Below, piece by piece: positions 1-12,077 of a DNA stretch of 64,000 nt. Under the pieces are notes generated by a model, which saw only the letters and a list, made by a program, of their open reading frames with translations, searched no databases and was not told where the DNA came from. A program made the position numbers and the translations under genes. This DNA is from Acorus gramineus. Lineage: Eukaryota; Streptophyta; Magnoliopsida; Acorales; Acoraceae. The stretch spans positions 7,687,245-7,751,244 of the forward strand of contig CM060849.1 of assembly GCA_030737835.1 (NCBI GenBank), written 5' to 3'. The number at the start of each line of letters is the position of its first letter. The first letter of the stretch is position 1.

Positions 1-878
1 TATTTTTATAAATATTTAATTAATGCAAATAAATAAAATAACCAATTATATAATTAAACATATAATAATAATAATTTTTCTAAATTAGTTGAATATTATG
101 AACTCCCCTAAAATTAAATAACCAATTTTATTAGTTAGGATTCAAAGATATTGCTTTAGGCCTAAACCCACATCCCACATTACAAATTACATCAATTATA
201 ATAATATCTAAACCCATAAAAAAAAAACTAAATTTAAAATTATAAATTAATATCTAATACACAGTTAAGATTTTTCACATCACATATAAAAATTATATGG
301 TCATATCAAAATGACCATATAAACCCATTATATAGTGGGTAAAAAAGAAAACGATGAGGCTATTTATTTTAGAAGGGATATATATAGTAATTTTATTAAT
401 TTATAAAGGATATAATAGTAATCTAATTTAGGGTTGCTGGTGGAATTTGATATTATCACCACAAAAGGTGGGAATCTAATTCCATCCTATTTTTCTACAT
501 TGATGGATTTTAATTCTAGTGGGGGCCACAATTACCATCAAAATTACCACCAACCAAACACTATATTTTTTACCACCACCAACCAAATTACCATCAAAAT
601 TATCACCAACCAATCAAATTTTATCACAGAATGACACGAACCAAACGGGGTCAAAAGGAATTAAAGCTATTATATTTATAACACCCCTATTTTGACTTTG
701 AAAAACTAAAAATTATATCCTTTACATTGTTTTATAAAGAATTAAATAAAAATCTATTAATGGATCAAACATGGAACAAAATTATATGCATAATAGACAT
801 TAATATTCATTTAGATCTGGAGTTGATCCAAATATTTTTCAAATAACTGGAATGTTTAAATATGGATGCTAATTAGAG
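1..878. other. AT-rich intergenic DNA, no gene seen
   Basis: Strongly AT-rich sequence with short homopolymers. Positions about 500-620 hold irregular CCACCAA / TTACCATCAAAA repeats that create a short open frame of low complexity. The block ends near AACCAAACGGGG (640-651), a motif often found at ends of plant hAT- or Harbinger-type MITEs, but no matching second end was found. No coding or RNA gene is supported. Confidence 0.5.
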
Positions 879-1413
879 TGAACAAATGACATATTAAGAA
901 TTAAAAACAGTGATTAGAAAATTCAGGGGTTGCTATTGTGACATTTCGTTGGAGATCATAGAAAGAAAATACAAGAATATTTTAAGATATGAAGATTTTT
1001 TTATTAATCATATAAGTGTTAGATCAATGTATATTTGGAGAGATGCCTTAACATCAATATCCACTTCTGAATCTTGTTGAATATTCGGGTAAATCACGTT
1101 TTTTTTTACAATCAGATTCAAAGCACATATGAATATTCATATAATTGACTACCTTAGAAGTTATAATTAAGGTAAAAAGAAAATATTGAGTCATCACTTT
1201 TGGAAAAAAATTTAAACTCGAAGGAATTAAAGTGGGATATTCCTCTCAATTTATGCCCATTATATAGGACATTGTTTGATTTTACCTTGCATGTTGATTG
1301 AATATACTAGCCTTTGATGATAGGTTGGCACATTTTCTTTTGTTAATTTTCAGTTTAATTTTACAAAATAATTTGATATGTTTGGTTTATTTTCTCATCT
1401 TAATTATATGCAG

Positions 1414-2790
1414 GATTGTAGATTTATACGATGGCAGGCAGAGGGAAGAACCAGTTGGGTAATATTTCATTCCAAATCACGTACAATTAGGCTTATTTTA
1501 ATTCTCTTGAGAAAATGAAATTCATAGGTTTGTATGATTGTTATCTACAAAAACATTGAGTTTAGATTAAAAAAATAATCATGGACTCTGCAAAATTGAA
1601 CTCTCATATTGTGCAATAAATCTTTGATAGGAAAGGTGAACTCCGAAGTTTTAAGAGGAGTGATCTTGTGCACACTCTAGCTAATCATCTCTCCCATGAG
1701 ACAATTCTATTTGTTCAATGGGTCATATCAATCAAGACGAACCCTGAAGTAGGCTTTTCGATCCTCCATTGCGTTGATGGAACTGTCATCAATTGCAAGG
1801 TATCCTAATTACACAAGTGTTGACCATCTCTCGGCAAATTGATATAGATACCCTTTTTTCTCTCAAAGGATATGAGTTCAAATGAGCATTGATATTAATG
1901 ATAGAATTCAATAAAAATTTATGCATTATTCATTTCAATCGAGTATGTATTTTTTTTCTATTATAAAAAAAAAAACACACACACACACATATACACACAC
2001 ACACGATTTAAACCTGCGCGATTTGCAAATGCTACTATAGAAATGACCAGATATAATATTTTTCATCTAATTATATATTGTAGATTCTGATTGGTTGCGA
2101 GAGAGTAAACTCCATTGTAGCAAAATCATTGGGGCTGAAAGCCCCAAGAAATCTATCCACATGTGCAATTAGAGCCTACACAAGCTACCCAAATGGCCAT
2201 GGCTTCACCAATGAGTTCATCCGGATGACGAGAGGTGATGGATTAAATGACAGATTAAACCCATAGATCAACATAATAATTTCAGATTTGAAAGAACTGT
2301 GAAGCTTCAGATTTAAAGTGGGAAAGAGTGTTGTTTACATAAAGAAATTTTGAAAATCTGATTTTAAACTTAAAGAGTGATCTTCTCTCCCTTAGACCCA
2401 CTTAATATTGATGGATTTTTTCTTCCTCACAATTTCCCTCTTCTTTTTTTTTTGTAATTTTTTATCGAGAATAAGAGAGCAAGTTCATTGTGAGCCCTAC
2501 GTGGATTAAGGAGAGGGATCCCCTCTTTACACGTGTAAACTTAGCATGTGTTTCCCATCAAAACATTGTATAGCTTTATGCATCTTTAAGTAGTCAATCA
2601 TGACCATCCATTTTGATGGACTCAATCAATAAAGTAAAATATATCATCACCATGTACTTTTACAAATTGCATTGCTTGATCCAGGATTTTCAAATTAAAA
2701 TGTGAAAGTTACAACACCACATTAAAAAATCCCACAAGGGGATCTTTCACTATAGGTTTCCTCCCTATGAATGAAAAGCTGGTCCATTGG
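1414..2790 (+). pseudogene. MO1-like FAD-dependent monooxygenase, middle exons (duplicate 1)
   Basis: Three exons of a plant MO1/CTF2-type FAD monooxygenase are readable. Exon 1414-1458 encodes IVDLYDGRQREEPVG. Exon 1631-1799 encodes GKGELRSFKRSDLVHTLANH and onward to INCK. Exon 2084-2234 encodes ILIGCERVNSIVAKSLGLKA through FIRMTRG. Each junction has AG before and GT after. ILIGCEGxxS is the conserved DG/CDG-type motif of this flavoprotein family; here the glycine after GCE is arginine. A further stretch near 2738-2790 reads IGFLPMNEKLVHW, which fits the next exon, but the frame across 2235-2735 cannot be joined cleanly. No exon 1-2 and no C-terminal exon follow before the duplicate starts, so this copy cannot make a whole enzyme. 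Confidence 0.8.
1975..2004. repeat. (AC)n microsatellite
   Basis: An imperfect AC dinucleotide run interrupted by ATAT lies in the intron between the second and third monooxygenase exons. The duplicate intron near 3930-3950 has only a short AT run at this place. Confidence 0.85.
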
Positions 2791-2791
2791 T

Positions 2792-4213
2792 TGAACAAAT
2801 GACATATTAAGAATTAAAAACAGTGATTAGAAAATTAGGGGGTTGCTATGGTGACTTCTCGTTGGAGATCATAGAAAGAAAATACAAGAATAATTTAAGA
2901 TATGCAGATTTTTTATTAATCATATAAGTGTCGGATCGATATATATTTAGAGAGATACCTTGATATCAATATCCACTTTTAAATCATGTTGAATATTCAG
3001 GTAAATCACGACTTTTTTACTATCAAATTCAAAGCGGATATGAATATTCATATAATTGACTACCTTAGAAGTTAGAATTAAGGTCAAAAGAAAATATTAT
3101 TCATCACTTTTGGAAAGAAATTTAAACTCAAAGGAATTAAAATGGGATATTCCTCTCAATTTATGCCCATTTTACGCCGCAATTAATACAAGTTGTATAT
3201 AATGGAATTTTCAGACCATTCCTTCCTATATATGACATTGTTTGACTTACCTTGCATGTTGATTAAATATACTAGTGTTTGATGATAGGCTGGCACATTT
3301 TCTTTTGTTAATTTTCAATTTAATTTTACAAAATAATTTGATATGTTTAGTTTATTTTCTCATTTTAATTATATGCAGGATTGTAGATTTATACGATGGC
3401 AGGCGGAGGGAAGTACCAGTTGGGTAATATTTCATTCCAAATCACGTACAATTAGGCTTATTTAATTCTCTTGAGAAAATGAAATTCATATGTTTGCATG
3501 ATTGTTATCTACAAAAACATTGAGTTTAGATTAAAAAAATAATCATGAACTCTGCACAAATGAACTCTTACACTGTGCAAATAAATCTTTTGATATGAAG
3601 GGTGAGTTCCGAAGTCTTAAGAGGAGTTCTTATGCACACTTTGGCTAATCATTTACCACAATGAGACAATTCTATTCGGTCAGCGGGTCATATCAGTCGA
3701 GACGAACCCTGAAGCAGGCTTTCTGATCCTCCATTGCGTCGACGGAACTGTCATCAATTGCGAGGTACCCTAATTACACAAGTATTGACCATCTCCCGAC
3801 AATTGATACATATGCCATTTTTTTCTCTCAAAGGATATGAGTTCAAATGACCATTGATATTAATAATAGAATTCAATAAAAATCTATGCATTCAATTCAA
3901 TCAAGTATGTATTTTTTTCTGTTATAAAAACATATAACTATATATATACTTTAAACCTGCGCGATCCGCAAAGGCGACTACAGAAACGACCAAATATAAC
4001 ATTTTTCTTTTAATTATATATTGTAGGTTCTGATTGGTTGCGAGGGAGTAAACTCCATTGTAGCAAAGTCATTGAGGCTGAAAGCCCCAAGAAATCTATC
4101 CACATGTGCAATTAGAGCCTAAACAAGCTACTCAAATGGCCATGGCGTCACCAATGAGTTCATCCGGATAACGAGAGGATGTTTCACTATCAATGAAAAG
4201 CTGGTCCATTGGT
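2792..4213 (+). repeat. Tandem duplication, unit 2
   Basis: This is the second copy of the unit starting at 879, colinear over introns and exons with scattered substitutions and indels. It carries about 58 nt extra near 3175-3232 and lacks the roughly 500-nt segment at 2235-2735 of unit 1. The gene continues past the end of the unit into unique C-terminal sequence. Confidence 0.85.
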
Positions 4214-5349
4214 TTGTTGGTCGTCCATGGATCTCTAATAAGGGTAAATAATGGTGCTCCTACTTTCTATTAATTTGTCACATATTTCATTGTACCTATT
4301 GTAAGGGTTCCGTTTGGTATGATAAATATGATCATTAAATCATGTTTTTTTTTTATATGTTTTATGATATTTGATTATAAACATAGGAAAAAAATATTAA
4401 AAATTAAGGCTAGTTTTATAAATATGAAAATATTGATAATCATTCAAACTGAACTAAAGATAACTAAAATGCATGGTTATGATGATGAATATGTATGAGC
4501 TTCAATGGTTAAATCTTTATGAATATTTGGTTTGAGTATAAGATACTCTGCGAGAGTATCAGCTATACGCTGTTACGAGTAATGATGACGAGATATACAC
4601 AGTATTACAAGAAATATATGCATGCAATATTTTCTTACTTGATGTGAAAGAACATTCTATTCATTGGCGCGTACATTATATGTATATTTTTTTTTATAAA
4701 AATAAGTATCCTTAAAAAGATTCAGAGCAGGTGAGAACTCGCCTGTAAAAATTATTTACCGATAATGATGTGTAAGGATTTATTTACATATAATAACGTG
4801 TAAGCCACATTCATGAACTGGTTCCACAGTAGAAAAAGATTTCTCCCTCCTCAGAGACCAGACTGTCGACGTGATGGAGGGGTTCCCCTCCCACCTTGTC
4901 GACATGGTCCGGCGAGTCGACCTAGACTCTCTCAGCCTCAACGGCATCAGGTACCGGCCGCCATGGGACATGGCCCTCAGAACCTTCCAGAGAGGCACCG
5001 TGGTGGTTGCCGGGGACGCCATGCATGTGATAGCACCGTTCACCAGACAAGGCGGCTCTGCCACCATCGAAGACATAATCGTGCTCGCAAGGGGCCTTGC
5101 GTGCGCATTTCGTGGTAGCGATGGCGGCGACTGGGCAGGATGATGAAAATTAAGGTTGAGAGGGCAATGGATGAGTATTTGAAAGAGAGGAAGCTGAGGT
5201 TGGTGAGGCTGTCCATGCAGACGTACCTGCTAGGATTGATGTTCAAGGTGCCATCGAAGGTTGTGAAGCTTGTGATCATATTCACATTGTTGCCTTTCTT
5301 TGGGCTCAACTCAATTGGACATGCTCAGCATGATTGTGGTCCTCTTTGA
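3379..5349 (+). pseudogene. MO1-like FAD-dependent monooxygenase, duplicate 2 plus C-terminal exon
   Basis: Exons at 3379-3423, about 3600-3765 and 4027-4242 repeat those of duplicate 1, followed by a final exon at about 4830-5349. The last exon shows VVVAGDAMHVIAPFTRQGGS, the GD motif that contacts FAD ribose/pyrophosphate in aromatic-ring-hydroxylase-type flavoproteins. The tail ends IGHAQHDCGPL, matching the family's usual C-terminus. Lesions: a 2-nt loss in the 3600 exon shifts frame, TAC to TAA stops the 4027 exon after CAIRA, and a frameshift near 5140 separates the GDWAG end from the ERAMDEYLKERKLRLVRLSM tail. The final exon is much more GC-rich than the flanks. It is a decayed gene, probably from a local cluster, because a further exon 1 lies at 60127. 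Confidence 0.85.
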
Positions 5350-6784
5350 AAGTGAAGGGGATTCATATATAGAGAAACTGTTGGTTTTATAGAATGGATG
5401 ATAAGACAATATGCTGATTATGTTGGATTTTGTAATTTTGGACATTCTAATTCTCATAAAGAATAAACATGTTTGAAATCAATGATACATGGGAAGATAA
5501 ATTGTCACTTTATCAGTCATAAGAGACTCAGAAGGATCACCACTATCTTTTAATGAATATATGTAAAAGGAGATCATATCCTCCTATGTTTTTGAAGAAG
5601 ACATGTTTTCATGCTTATTATGGATTGGGTGATGTTAGAGCTCGGCATACATATATGAAGTATATACTTTATATAACAAAATAAACGCATGATAAAAATA
5701 TATATTCCCATGAATATGTACACACTTATGTAAAAAAATCATATTTTAAAAAAGCAAATATTTTGTTAATGAAAATAAACTAAAAGGCATGATTAAAAAA
5801 ATTGCATGGAACAACAAGATATCACTTGGTCAAATTTTTTTTTTTTCAGGGGCATGAATAACAAAGTTCCTAAGTATTATACATTACATTCACAGGTTTA
5901 GAATGAACTACAGAGAGATATATGAGCCCGCTTTTTTATGTGTGTTAATCTTTAAACACTGATTTTTATTTTGTGTAACACCAAAAATGATGACATTTTT
6001 GTGAAATAATTATTTTGTTGCTTAAATGGTAGACTTTTATTGGAGCGGAGCCACACCCCTTTCCCCAATTTTTGTCTTTGCTTTTGTTTTTTTGTTATTT
6101 TCATTAGTAAAAACCCACTCCTACCCAAGAAAAAAAAAACAAGGAAAAAGATATACCCACCACTTATTGTAACTTCAATTGCAGTACATTTTATTTTTTT
6201 TTTTAAAAAATTATATATTCATCATTTAAAATACATGCTGTTATATGAAATAAAGTATGTACTGAGATATATTAGTGTATTTTTTTTATGGTAAAAAAAA
6301 CAAAAAAAACATTGAGTCATATACTATGATAGAACCATACACATTATGATAGTGCAATATATACTACCTTATCATAGCGTATGAAGTCGCAAAATGGACT
6401 ATAAAATAAACTGCGTGTATCAGCTCTGAAGGAAAAAAAACAAGAGCAAAAGCCCACGAAGCAACACAAACGGAATCGTCAAAAAAATGATAACAAAAAA
6501 AAAAAAGTAAAAAAATAAAATATTACCACCATGATGTATTGATGTGGATCGATCCACCATCCACGTTTGCTTTCACAAATCAACATTCTTTTAATTAACT
6601 TTTCCCCTCCCTTCCATATAAAACAAATGCCTTCAATCTCATCTCTACAAAAATTCCTAATTTCTACATTTTGTTCTATTAACCTTCTGATGCAGATATC
6701 ATAGCCACACATTATATGAACGGACGAGATCAGGTGGACCAAAAAAGAAGAAGACATCTCGGTCAATTGGGAGCACCGTGACTT
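5350..6784. other. AT-rich intergenic DNA, nothing recognised
   Basis: Downstream flank of the monooxygenase pseudogene. It contains long A and T runs and several short open frames of low complexity (for example 6040-6294, rich in Phe and Lys). No domain, splice pattern or repeat end is visible. Confidence 0.5.
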
Positions 6785-7290
6785 CAAATGGCTATAACTT
6801 TCAAATCGTAGATCAAAATCGCTATTATAATATGTTCACGTGTTCGTATCGATGAGCCCTACAGAAGTAGTGGCTATGCCACTATGCCAGATTTCGGAAC
6901 GTTCTGAGACTATCTTGGGTGTCAAATCGACGGTTGAAAGTTATTTTTACTATTTTTGAGAGTTTTGAGTTTGTTAGGATTTTATTCCCTTATTTTAGGA
7001 TCTATATTTATATTTGAATTTCAAATATTATTTGAATTTGAATTTGAATATTAGTTAGGAATAAATAAGTATCTATTTGTGATTTTACAGATTTAGATAA
7101 TCGGTTAGGATCCTAGTTTACAGATTTAGATAATCATTTGATATCTTAATCTGTTGAGAATCTCTACTCTATAAATCGACCTATAAACCAAATAATTAAT
7201 TAAGTTTTGATTATTAGAATTTATTATTTTCTTTCGTTTTGTTATTCGTTGTGACTATCAATTAAGTAGAATTCCATCAACTGGTATTTC
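6785..7290 (+). repeat. Dispersed repeat, also present inverted at 39960-40230
   Basis: The stretch from TATAACTTTCAAATCGTAGA through AGTTTTGAGTTTGTTAGGAT to the GAATTTGAATTTGAATATTA run is homologous, in reverse complement, to 39960-40230 inside the CACTA element. CTCTATAAAT near 7167 resembles a TATA box, as in an LTR, but no LTR boundaries could be set. The parent element is unknown. Confidence 0.55.
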
Positions 7291-7322
7291 TTCAAGAAAT
7301 CAACAAATTGTTGAAGCCCAAT

Positions 7323-8564
7323 TGTAGATACCCCAATTTTGACCGTCCAAATAAATGAAAATACTTCAAGTAATATTTAAAAATGATCACATTTGAAAAT
7401 TTAAATAGAAAACAACTTTAAAAAAATGGGATACCCTGGTCACAAACACGTAGAAAAATTTAAAGGTCAGAAATTGGGCGGCTAGTTGAAAGTAGCCGCC
7501 CCTCCCTGGGCGGCTAGTTTCAACTAGCCGTCCCTTAAATTGCCCCCAACCACTTCCCTTGGATGGGACATAAAGGGGCATTTAATGTTGATGATTGCGG
7601 CGGTTTGTTCCTTTTAGCCACCCATTCTCTAACGGTTCAACCTTAGTAACCTTCTCAAGCCACCGCTTGTTAGAGATGGGACGTTTGGCAGGTCATAATC
7701 GGGGCGGCATCTCTAAAGTAGCCGTCCCTCACCTGGACAGTGTCAGAAGATAAAAGATCTAATGGGAGGTCAAATCAACCACCATATTTTTCAATTTGAT
7801 CTATTGTCCAGTAGACACTCCCCTGCCCTTTTTTTACTATAAATAGGGGGCATCCAACTCTTCTTCTACTCATCACTAATCAACCAAGCTCAAAATCGAC
7901 TATTTCATACTCATTCAACCACCACTCAAGCATCCCTTTCCCCCACACTACTTTAAAACCCTTGAGAGAGAGAGAAAGAGAGAAACCCATTCCCTAACCA
8001 AATTCACTCTCCAAAACCCAGGTTAAACCTAGCTTAACCTCTGCCAAACCCTAACCCATTTTTTACCCAGGTTCTGCCCAAACAGAGCCAGGTCCCAGGT
8101 CCCAGGCGGCTAATCACAACTAGCCGTCCCTTCCAGGCGGCTAATCACAACTAGCCGTCCCTTCCAGGCGGCTAAACCCTACTAGCCAGCCTTCACCAAC
8201 CCCTTTGTCTTTTTAAACCTCCCTTTGACAAGTCCCGGAAGCAGAAAAGGATTCCTCGTTTTCACCTATGTGTGCGGCTTGCCGTATCTCAGAGCAGAGA
8301 ATCCACAATCCCCCCCCCCCACAAAGGTGAGCAAAAGTAACACCCCAACTTTTTCTACTTTTTGAGAAAGCAGGTGGCGATAACAACCACTCTTAAATCC
8401 TCTTGATGAGCTGTCGGGCATCTCAACAAGAAACCACACCCCTTCCCCCCTTCCGAGAGACGATCCGACCGAGCCCGCAAGGCACATTCGGACACGAATC
8501 CTCGAAAAACCACCACACGTGCCAAAACCTGGGAGCTGAAAAGGATCAGAAACCAATACCGACA
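7323..8564 (+). repeat. Element 1 5' LTR (probable)
   Basis: It starts TGTAGATACCCCAATTTTGA, a start seen in Tat-type LTRs, and most likely ends at CCGACA just before the candidate primer site at 8569. It holds many GGCGGCTA...TAGCCGCC/TAGCCGTCCC modules. TATAAATAGGGGGC (about 7840) is a good TATA box, with transcription probably starting about 30 nt downstream. The 3' boundary is inferred because no second LTR is available for comparison. Confidence 0.55.
7477..8197 (+). repeat. GGCGGCTA/TAGCCGYCC hairpin modules, including a 31-bp tandem array
   Basis: GGCGGCTA followed a few bases later by TAGCCGCC or TAGCCGTCCC occurs near 7477, 7507, 7703, 8105, 8136 and 8167. The last three are tandem with a 31-bp period. 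Each module is a short stem-loop, and the spacer (TTGAAAG, TTTCAAC, ATCACAAC) changes while the stem is kept. Confidence 0.75.
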
Positions 8565-8568
8565 AACC

Positions 8569-8586
8569 TGGCGATCACGGTGGGAC
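8569..8586 (+). promoter_or_regulatory. Candidate primer binding site of element 1
   Basis: TGGCGATCACGGTGGGAC resembles the TGGCGACTCyGsTGGGGA-type primer sites of Tat/Ogre elements, which are complementary to a tRNA 3' end (often tRNA-Arg). It sits 4 nt past the proposed LTR end. This is pattern recognition only, and the match is imperfect. Confidence 0.45.
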
Positions 8587-8720
8587 ATCCCTCGTGAAAA
8601 ACGACAAAAGGTAATCCTTTTTCTGCCTCCTCCAAAACCTTGACAAAAGTTTCATACCCTTTTGGAAAACCAAAATTTCCACCCTCCAAAATCAGACTCT
8701 CCTCTGCTTTGCATCATGTC

Positions 8721-8925
8721 ACCCTTTACTGCTTTCACCACACTCTTTGCTGCTTTAAGCCACACACAGCTGCGCACCATTTACTGCTTTCATCACACTC
8801 ATTATTGCTTTAATCCGCACACAGCTGTGGACCCTTTACTACTTTCATCACACTCTTTACTGCTTTAAGCCGCACACAGCTGCACACCCTCTTACTGCTT
8901 TATCACACCCTTTACTGCTACTTTA
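8721..8925 (+). repeat. 55-bp tandem repeat in element 1 leader
   Basis: About 3.8 units start at 8721, 8776, 8831 and 8886, each with ACCCTTTACTGCTTTCACCA followed by TTTAAGCC and CACACAGCTG. It lies between the primer site and gag and is probably untranslated leader. Confidence 0.8.
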
Positions 8926-8962
8926 AACTTGCATTCATTCACACCCCAAACTATTCCACACC

Positions 8963-10704
8963 ATGGATTGTTACACCCGAGATGACATAGTAGAGGAGGA
9001 GGACAATCAGGGAAATCAGACCAGACGAATCTTTAGCCTCCTGGAGGAAAGGATTGCCACCCTAGGATACCAGTCGGTGGAGGACATATTCAATGACCTA
9101 GCCGACTTTCGCCAAACCAAGACCTTGAAACAGGAAACCCTGTCAAGACCCGCAAGGCTTGCCCCACCCCTCTTGCCCCACCAACACCCTGCTTCTCGGT
9201 CAATCCGAGTCCATTTTCTCCCCCCTCATTTTCATTTACTCTGCCTTCCCCCACGAATCCACTATTCCCAACAACTTCTACCCCAGGCCCCTACCAGGCC
9301 ACATCCAACCCGGGACCACTAAACTTCCCAGCAAAGGCAGAAACATTGGATGAAACCATCTGGAATATCCTCTCCTAGATTGGCCCTTCTGCTCCCAAAC
9401 ACATGTCTCTACATAATTTAAGACAAATCCTGTCAGTCAACCTATCGGAGGGATTTAAAATCCCAAATTTTCACCGATATAACGGTCGTGGAGACCTAGA
9501 TGTCCATTTAACTGCTTTTTATCTAGATTCCTGACCTTTTCTGGATAACCAACCTCTGCTAGTCTTCCTTTTTCAAAAATCATTGGAAGGAGAAGCACTA
9601 CAATGGTTCTCCACACTCCCTATAGAACATTTGTCAAATTTCTCCACTATAAGCGAGAAATTTTTAGGCCGCTACGGTTACTAGAGGGTTAGAACCCCCT
9701 CTATCTCCGACCTAATCATAGAAAGAATGAGGCCTAGGAAGGAATTTGAGCAGTGCGTTTCTAGGTGGCGAACCCTAGTCCATAGAACCGGCCTGCAACT
9801 AACAGAATGTCAAGAAATTGACATGATGTTGCAGATCCTGAGTCTGAAACTTCGTACGAGTCTCTCATATGGACACTTCACTACATACCAGCTTCTAATT
9901 GACCGCCATAACAGGATTTTTCGTTGTGCAGTCCCACCCACGTCCCCACCTATCATCCATAGGGTTCGACAATCGTCGAGAAAGGCGCAAACCCCCATGG
10001 TAGAGGGGATCACACTGCAAGTTTTGGCACTCTACCGAAATGGAGCGCGAGTCCCTAATCGAGGACCAGCTCCGAGATAGTATACACCCGATTTGTCCGG
10101 ATATGTGCCGCCTCGGCAAGCTACTTATAATTTCACTCCTCGACTAGTACCCGCCCCTGTGCCGATATGATAGAACCCCATAATCCAAAATCCCCAGTCC
10201 AAAACCAGGGCCAAACTAGAACTAACTCTGCCTACTCTGCTCCCCCAAGAGCACAAAATTTAATTCCCAGGCAGCCCACACCAAGCCCTTATAACGAGGC
10301 CTCCCCTCCATCATCCTATGGCCCGAGATGGGTAGGAAAGAGAGACTCTTATCCACCCCTCCAAGAAACATTAACAATCATCCTCAAGGTGATGGTAGAC
10401 ACGAATAGTATCTCTCTCCTTGCGGCCAGGCCTCCACTCCCAGGAGCCAACACTAATGTTACTGTCAGTATCACCAACAGCATGGTCGCACCACAGAACA
10501 ATGCATGCATTTTTATGACTTTGTTTATGATTTAAATGATGACATGTGCCTTGACTGGGCTATGATCAAGGGCCATCTAAGCCGGGCCAATCCCCCTCAT
10601 CAAACTACAAAGCCACTTGGCATATTTTCTAACCCTATGCCAGACCACAACCAAGCTTCTACTTCCTGGATCCATGCCATCAACAGAGGGAGGCACCCCT
10701 CCCC
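8963..10704 (+). pseudogene. Element 1 gag, degenerate
   Basis: The start at 8963 gives an acidic N-terminus (MDCYTRDDIVEEEDNQGNQT). At about 9460-9920 the retrotransposon gag core is readable: FHRYNGRGDLDVHLTAFYLD, LEGEALQWFSTLP, and FEQCVSRWRTLVHRTGLQLT. In-frame stops interrupt it (after FYLDS and after LGRYGY), and the frame changes near 9150 and 10080. The Pro/Gln-rich tail at 10167-10700 has PLPGAN and HPSPVM-type motifs usual before protease in Tat elements. The reading frame runs straight into the element 2 insertion and resumes after 50192. It is an inactive structural-protein gene. Confidence 0.75.
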
Positions 10705-11409
10705 TGTTATGCCTGTGTCATTTGGAGCCATTTCGGTTAAGCCTTGGTCACTTTTGGGTCATTCAGGGCCTTTTTAATTTTTCGATCGGAGCCACTAAAA
10801 TTTTGGCTTTTAGCCACCTGCGGGAGTTAGAGTACTCTGATTGAAAATCTGACTGCATATTATGGGTTCTGGTACCGTTTAGTACTACCCATAAAAATTT
10901 CATCGAATTCCGGTAACGTTTGGAAAAATATGCAGTTCTGAATCGTATCCGGGTTTTCGAGAGTTCCTGGTTGGGCGAATAGTGTGAGATATTTTGGGGA
11001 TGTGGTGACCCTTGGTAACCTTACCCCCACCTTGCTTAGGGGTGAAGAAACCTTTGGTTATTGGTTATGTGAGTGGGTGAGCCTAACCCTAACCTCACCC
11101 CCCCTTAAGGTCACCCCTAGGCACTATTTGGGCATGAAAAAGACCTTTTTGCCCTCTCTCTCTCTCCCCCTCTCTCCCAACTCGTGGATCTCTCTTTCTC
11201 TCCCTCTCTTGGTCTCTTTTTCCTCTCTTTGTGTGTGGAGAAGGAGGAGGAAGAAGCAAAGGAAGGAGAAGGTGAAGGAGAAGATGAATAGTGTATGAAG
11301 GGATGATCTAGCTAGGGTGAGTTTGTGTGTGTGTATGTGTTGTTGTTTCTTTCCCTTCTCCATCTCCAACCCTCTCATGCCTCCCCTCATGTTTTCCTCT
11401 GTTTTTCAG

Positions 11410-11522
11410 CCAAGAAGGGCTGGTGGAGAGGCTGAAGAGATGGTGGTAGTAGTGGTGGTGGTTGAGGTGGTCATGGGTGTGTCGATAACCCCGCATCTCC
11501 CCATTTCCCTCCCCCTGTTTCG
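11410..11522 (+). other. Candidate LTR exon 2, subfamily A (113 nt)
   Basis: The preceding donor AGG|GTGAGT lies at 11316/11317. The acceptor CTGTTTTTCAG ends at 11409 and the downstream donor CG|GTAAGG is at 11522/11523. The exon starts CCAAGAAGGGCTGG and carries a GGTGGT run then TGTCGATAACCCCGCATC. The 3' LTR has the same sites at 38404-38516, also 113 nt. No conserved reading frame was found across subfamilies. Confidence 0.6.
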
Positions 11523-12041
11523 GTAAGGCAGCTCACTGTCTCTTAAAGATCTCAGTGAATCTAGTATTTAGAGGCATATTTTTAGGATTATGTATTCTTA
11601 TGATTTGATCAGCTATGTGTCTAGATGTTATATATGAAATTTGGGGTCATTATGATATCTGTGGTGTAAGTTAGAACCAGTTTTGCATGACCTGTCCAGA
11701 TTCGCGTAGGAATTAACCTGCTTCGGGAAATGATTTGTTTCGGGCTTGTAGAGGAAAAATTAGGTTCTAATGTCTTCATGGATTATGATCCCAGCATATC
11801 ATAGAATGTGCATGATTTATTTCATAATTTTTGGAAGTGTATTGGGTGCTGTGAAGACCAATTAGTAGGGCTGGTTGCAGCAGGTTTAGCAGTTTTGCTT
11901 GGTTGAGTGTCAAGGAGTTGGTTGCATGTGTCTTGGGTGATAATATGGAAGTATCAGGGGTTAGGGTCTTCATGAAGTAAGCTTATATGTGTGATAGGAG
12001 GTTCCATAATTTAATTATGGATCATTGGTTGTGTTTTGCAG

Positions 12042-12077
12042 ATCTCGTAGACCGGACGCGCGGTGATCCGGGTATCG
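12042..12077 (+). other. Candidate LTR exon 3, subfamily A (36 nt)
   Basis: The acceptor GTTTTGCAG ends at 12041 and the donor TCG|GTGAGT starts at 12078. The exon begins ATCTCGTAGACCGGACG. The 3' LTR copy is 39036-39071, again 36 nt. A tRNA B-box-like GGTTCGATCC follows 6-7 nt into the putative intron. Confidence 0.6.

Larger units (their letters stand above)
879..2791 (+). repeat. Tandem duplication, unit 1 (monooxygenase middle exons)
   Basis: The unit begins at TGAACAAATGACATATTAAG and ends at CTGGTCCATTGG, then restarts with the same TGAACAAATGAC at 2792. Introns and exons are both duplicated, so this was a DNA-level tandem duplication and not retroposition. Unit 1 has about 500 nt (2235-2735) that unit 2 lacks. 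Confidence 0.85.

Noticed and set aside
434-634. 66-codon open frame
   Set aside because: Low-complexity CCACCAA/TTACCATCAAAA repeats; His/Asn/Thr-rich peptide without homologue pattern, in AT-rich DNA.
4780-5309. Minus-strand and alternate-frame open frames over the monooxygenase last exon
   Set aside because: Shadows of the GC-rich coding exon; the plus-strand frame alone gives the conserved GDAMHV and C-terminal motifs.
10984-11298. Possible LTR-encoded protein of 104 codons (also 37892-38269)
   Set aside because: Present in both A LTRs only because they are near identical; the second differs by an insertion of repeats, and B and C LTRs do not keep the frame.
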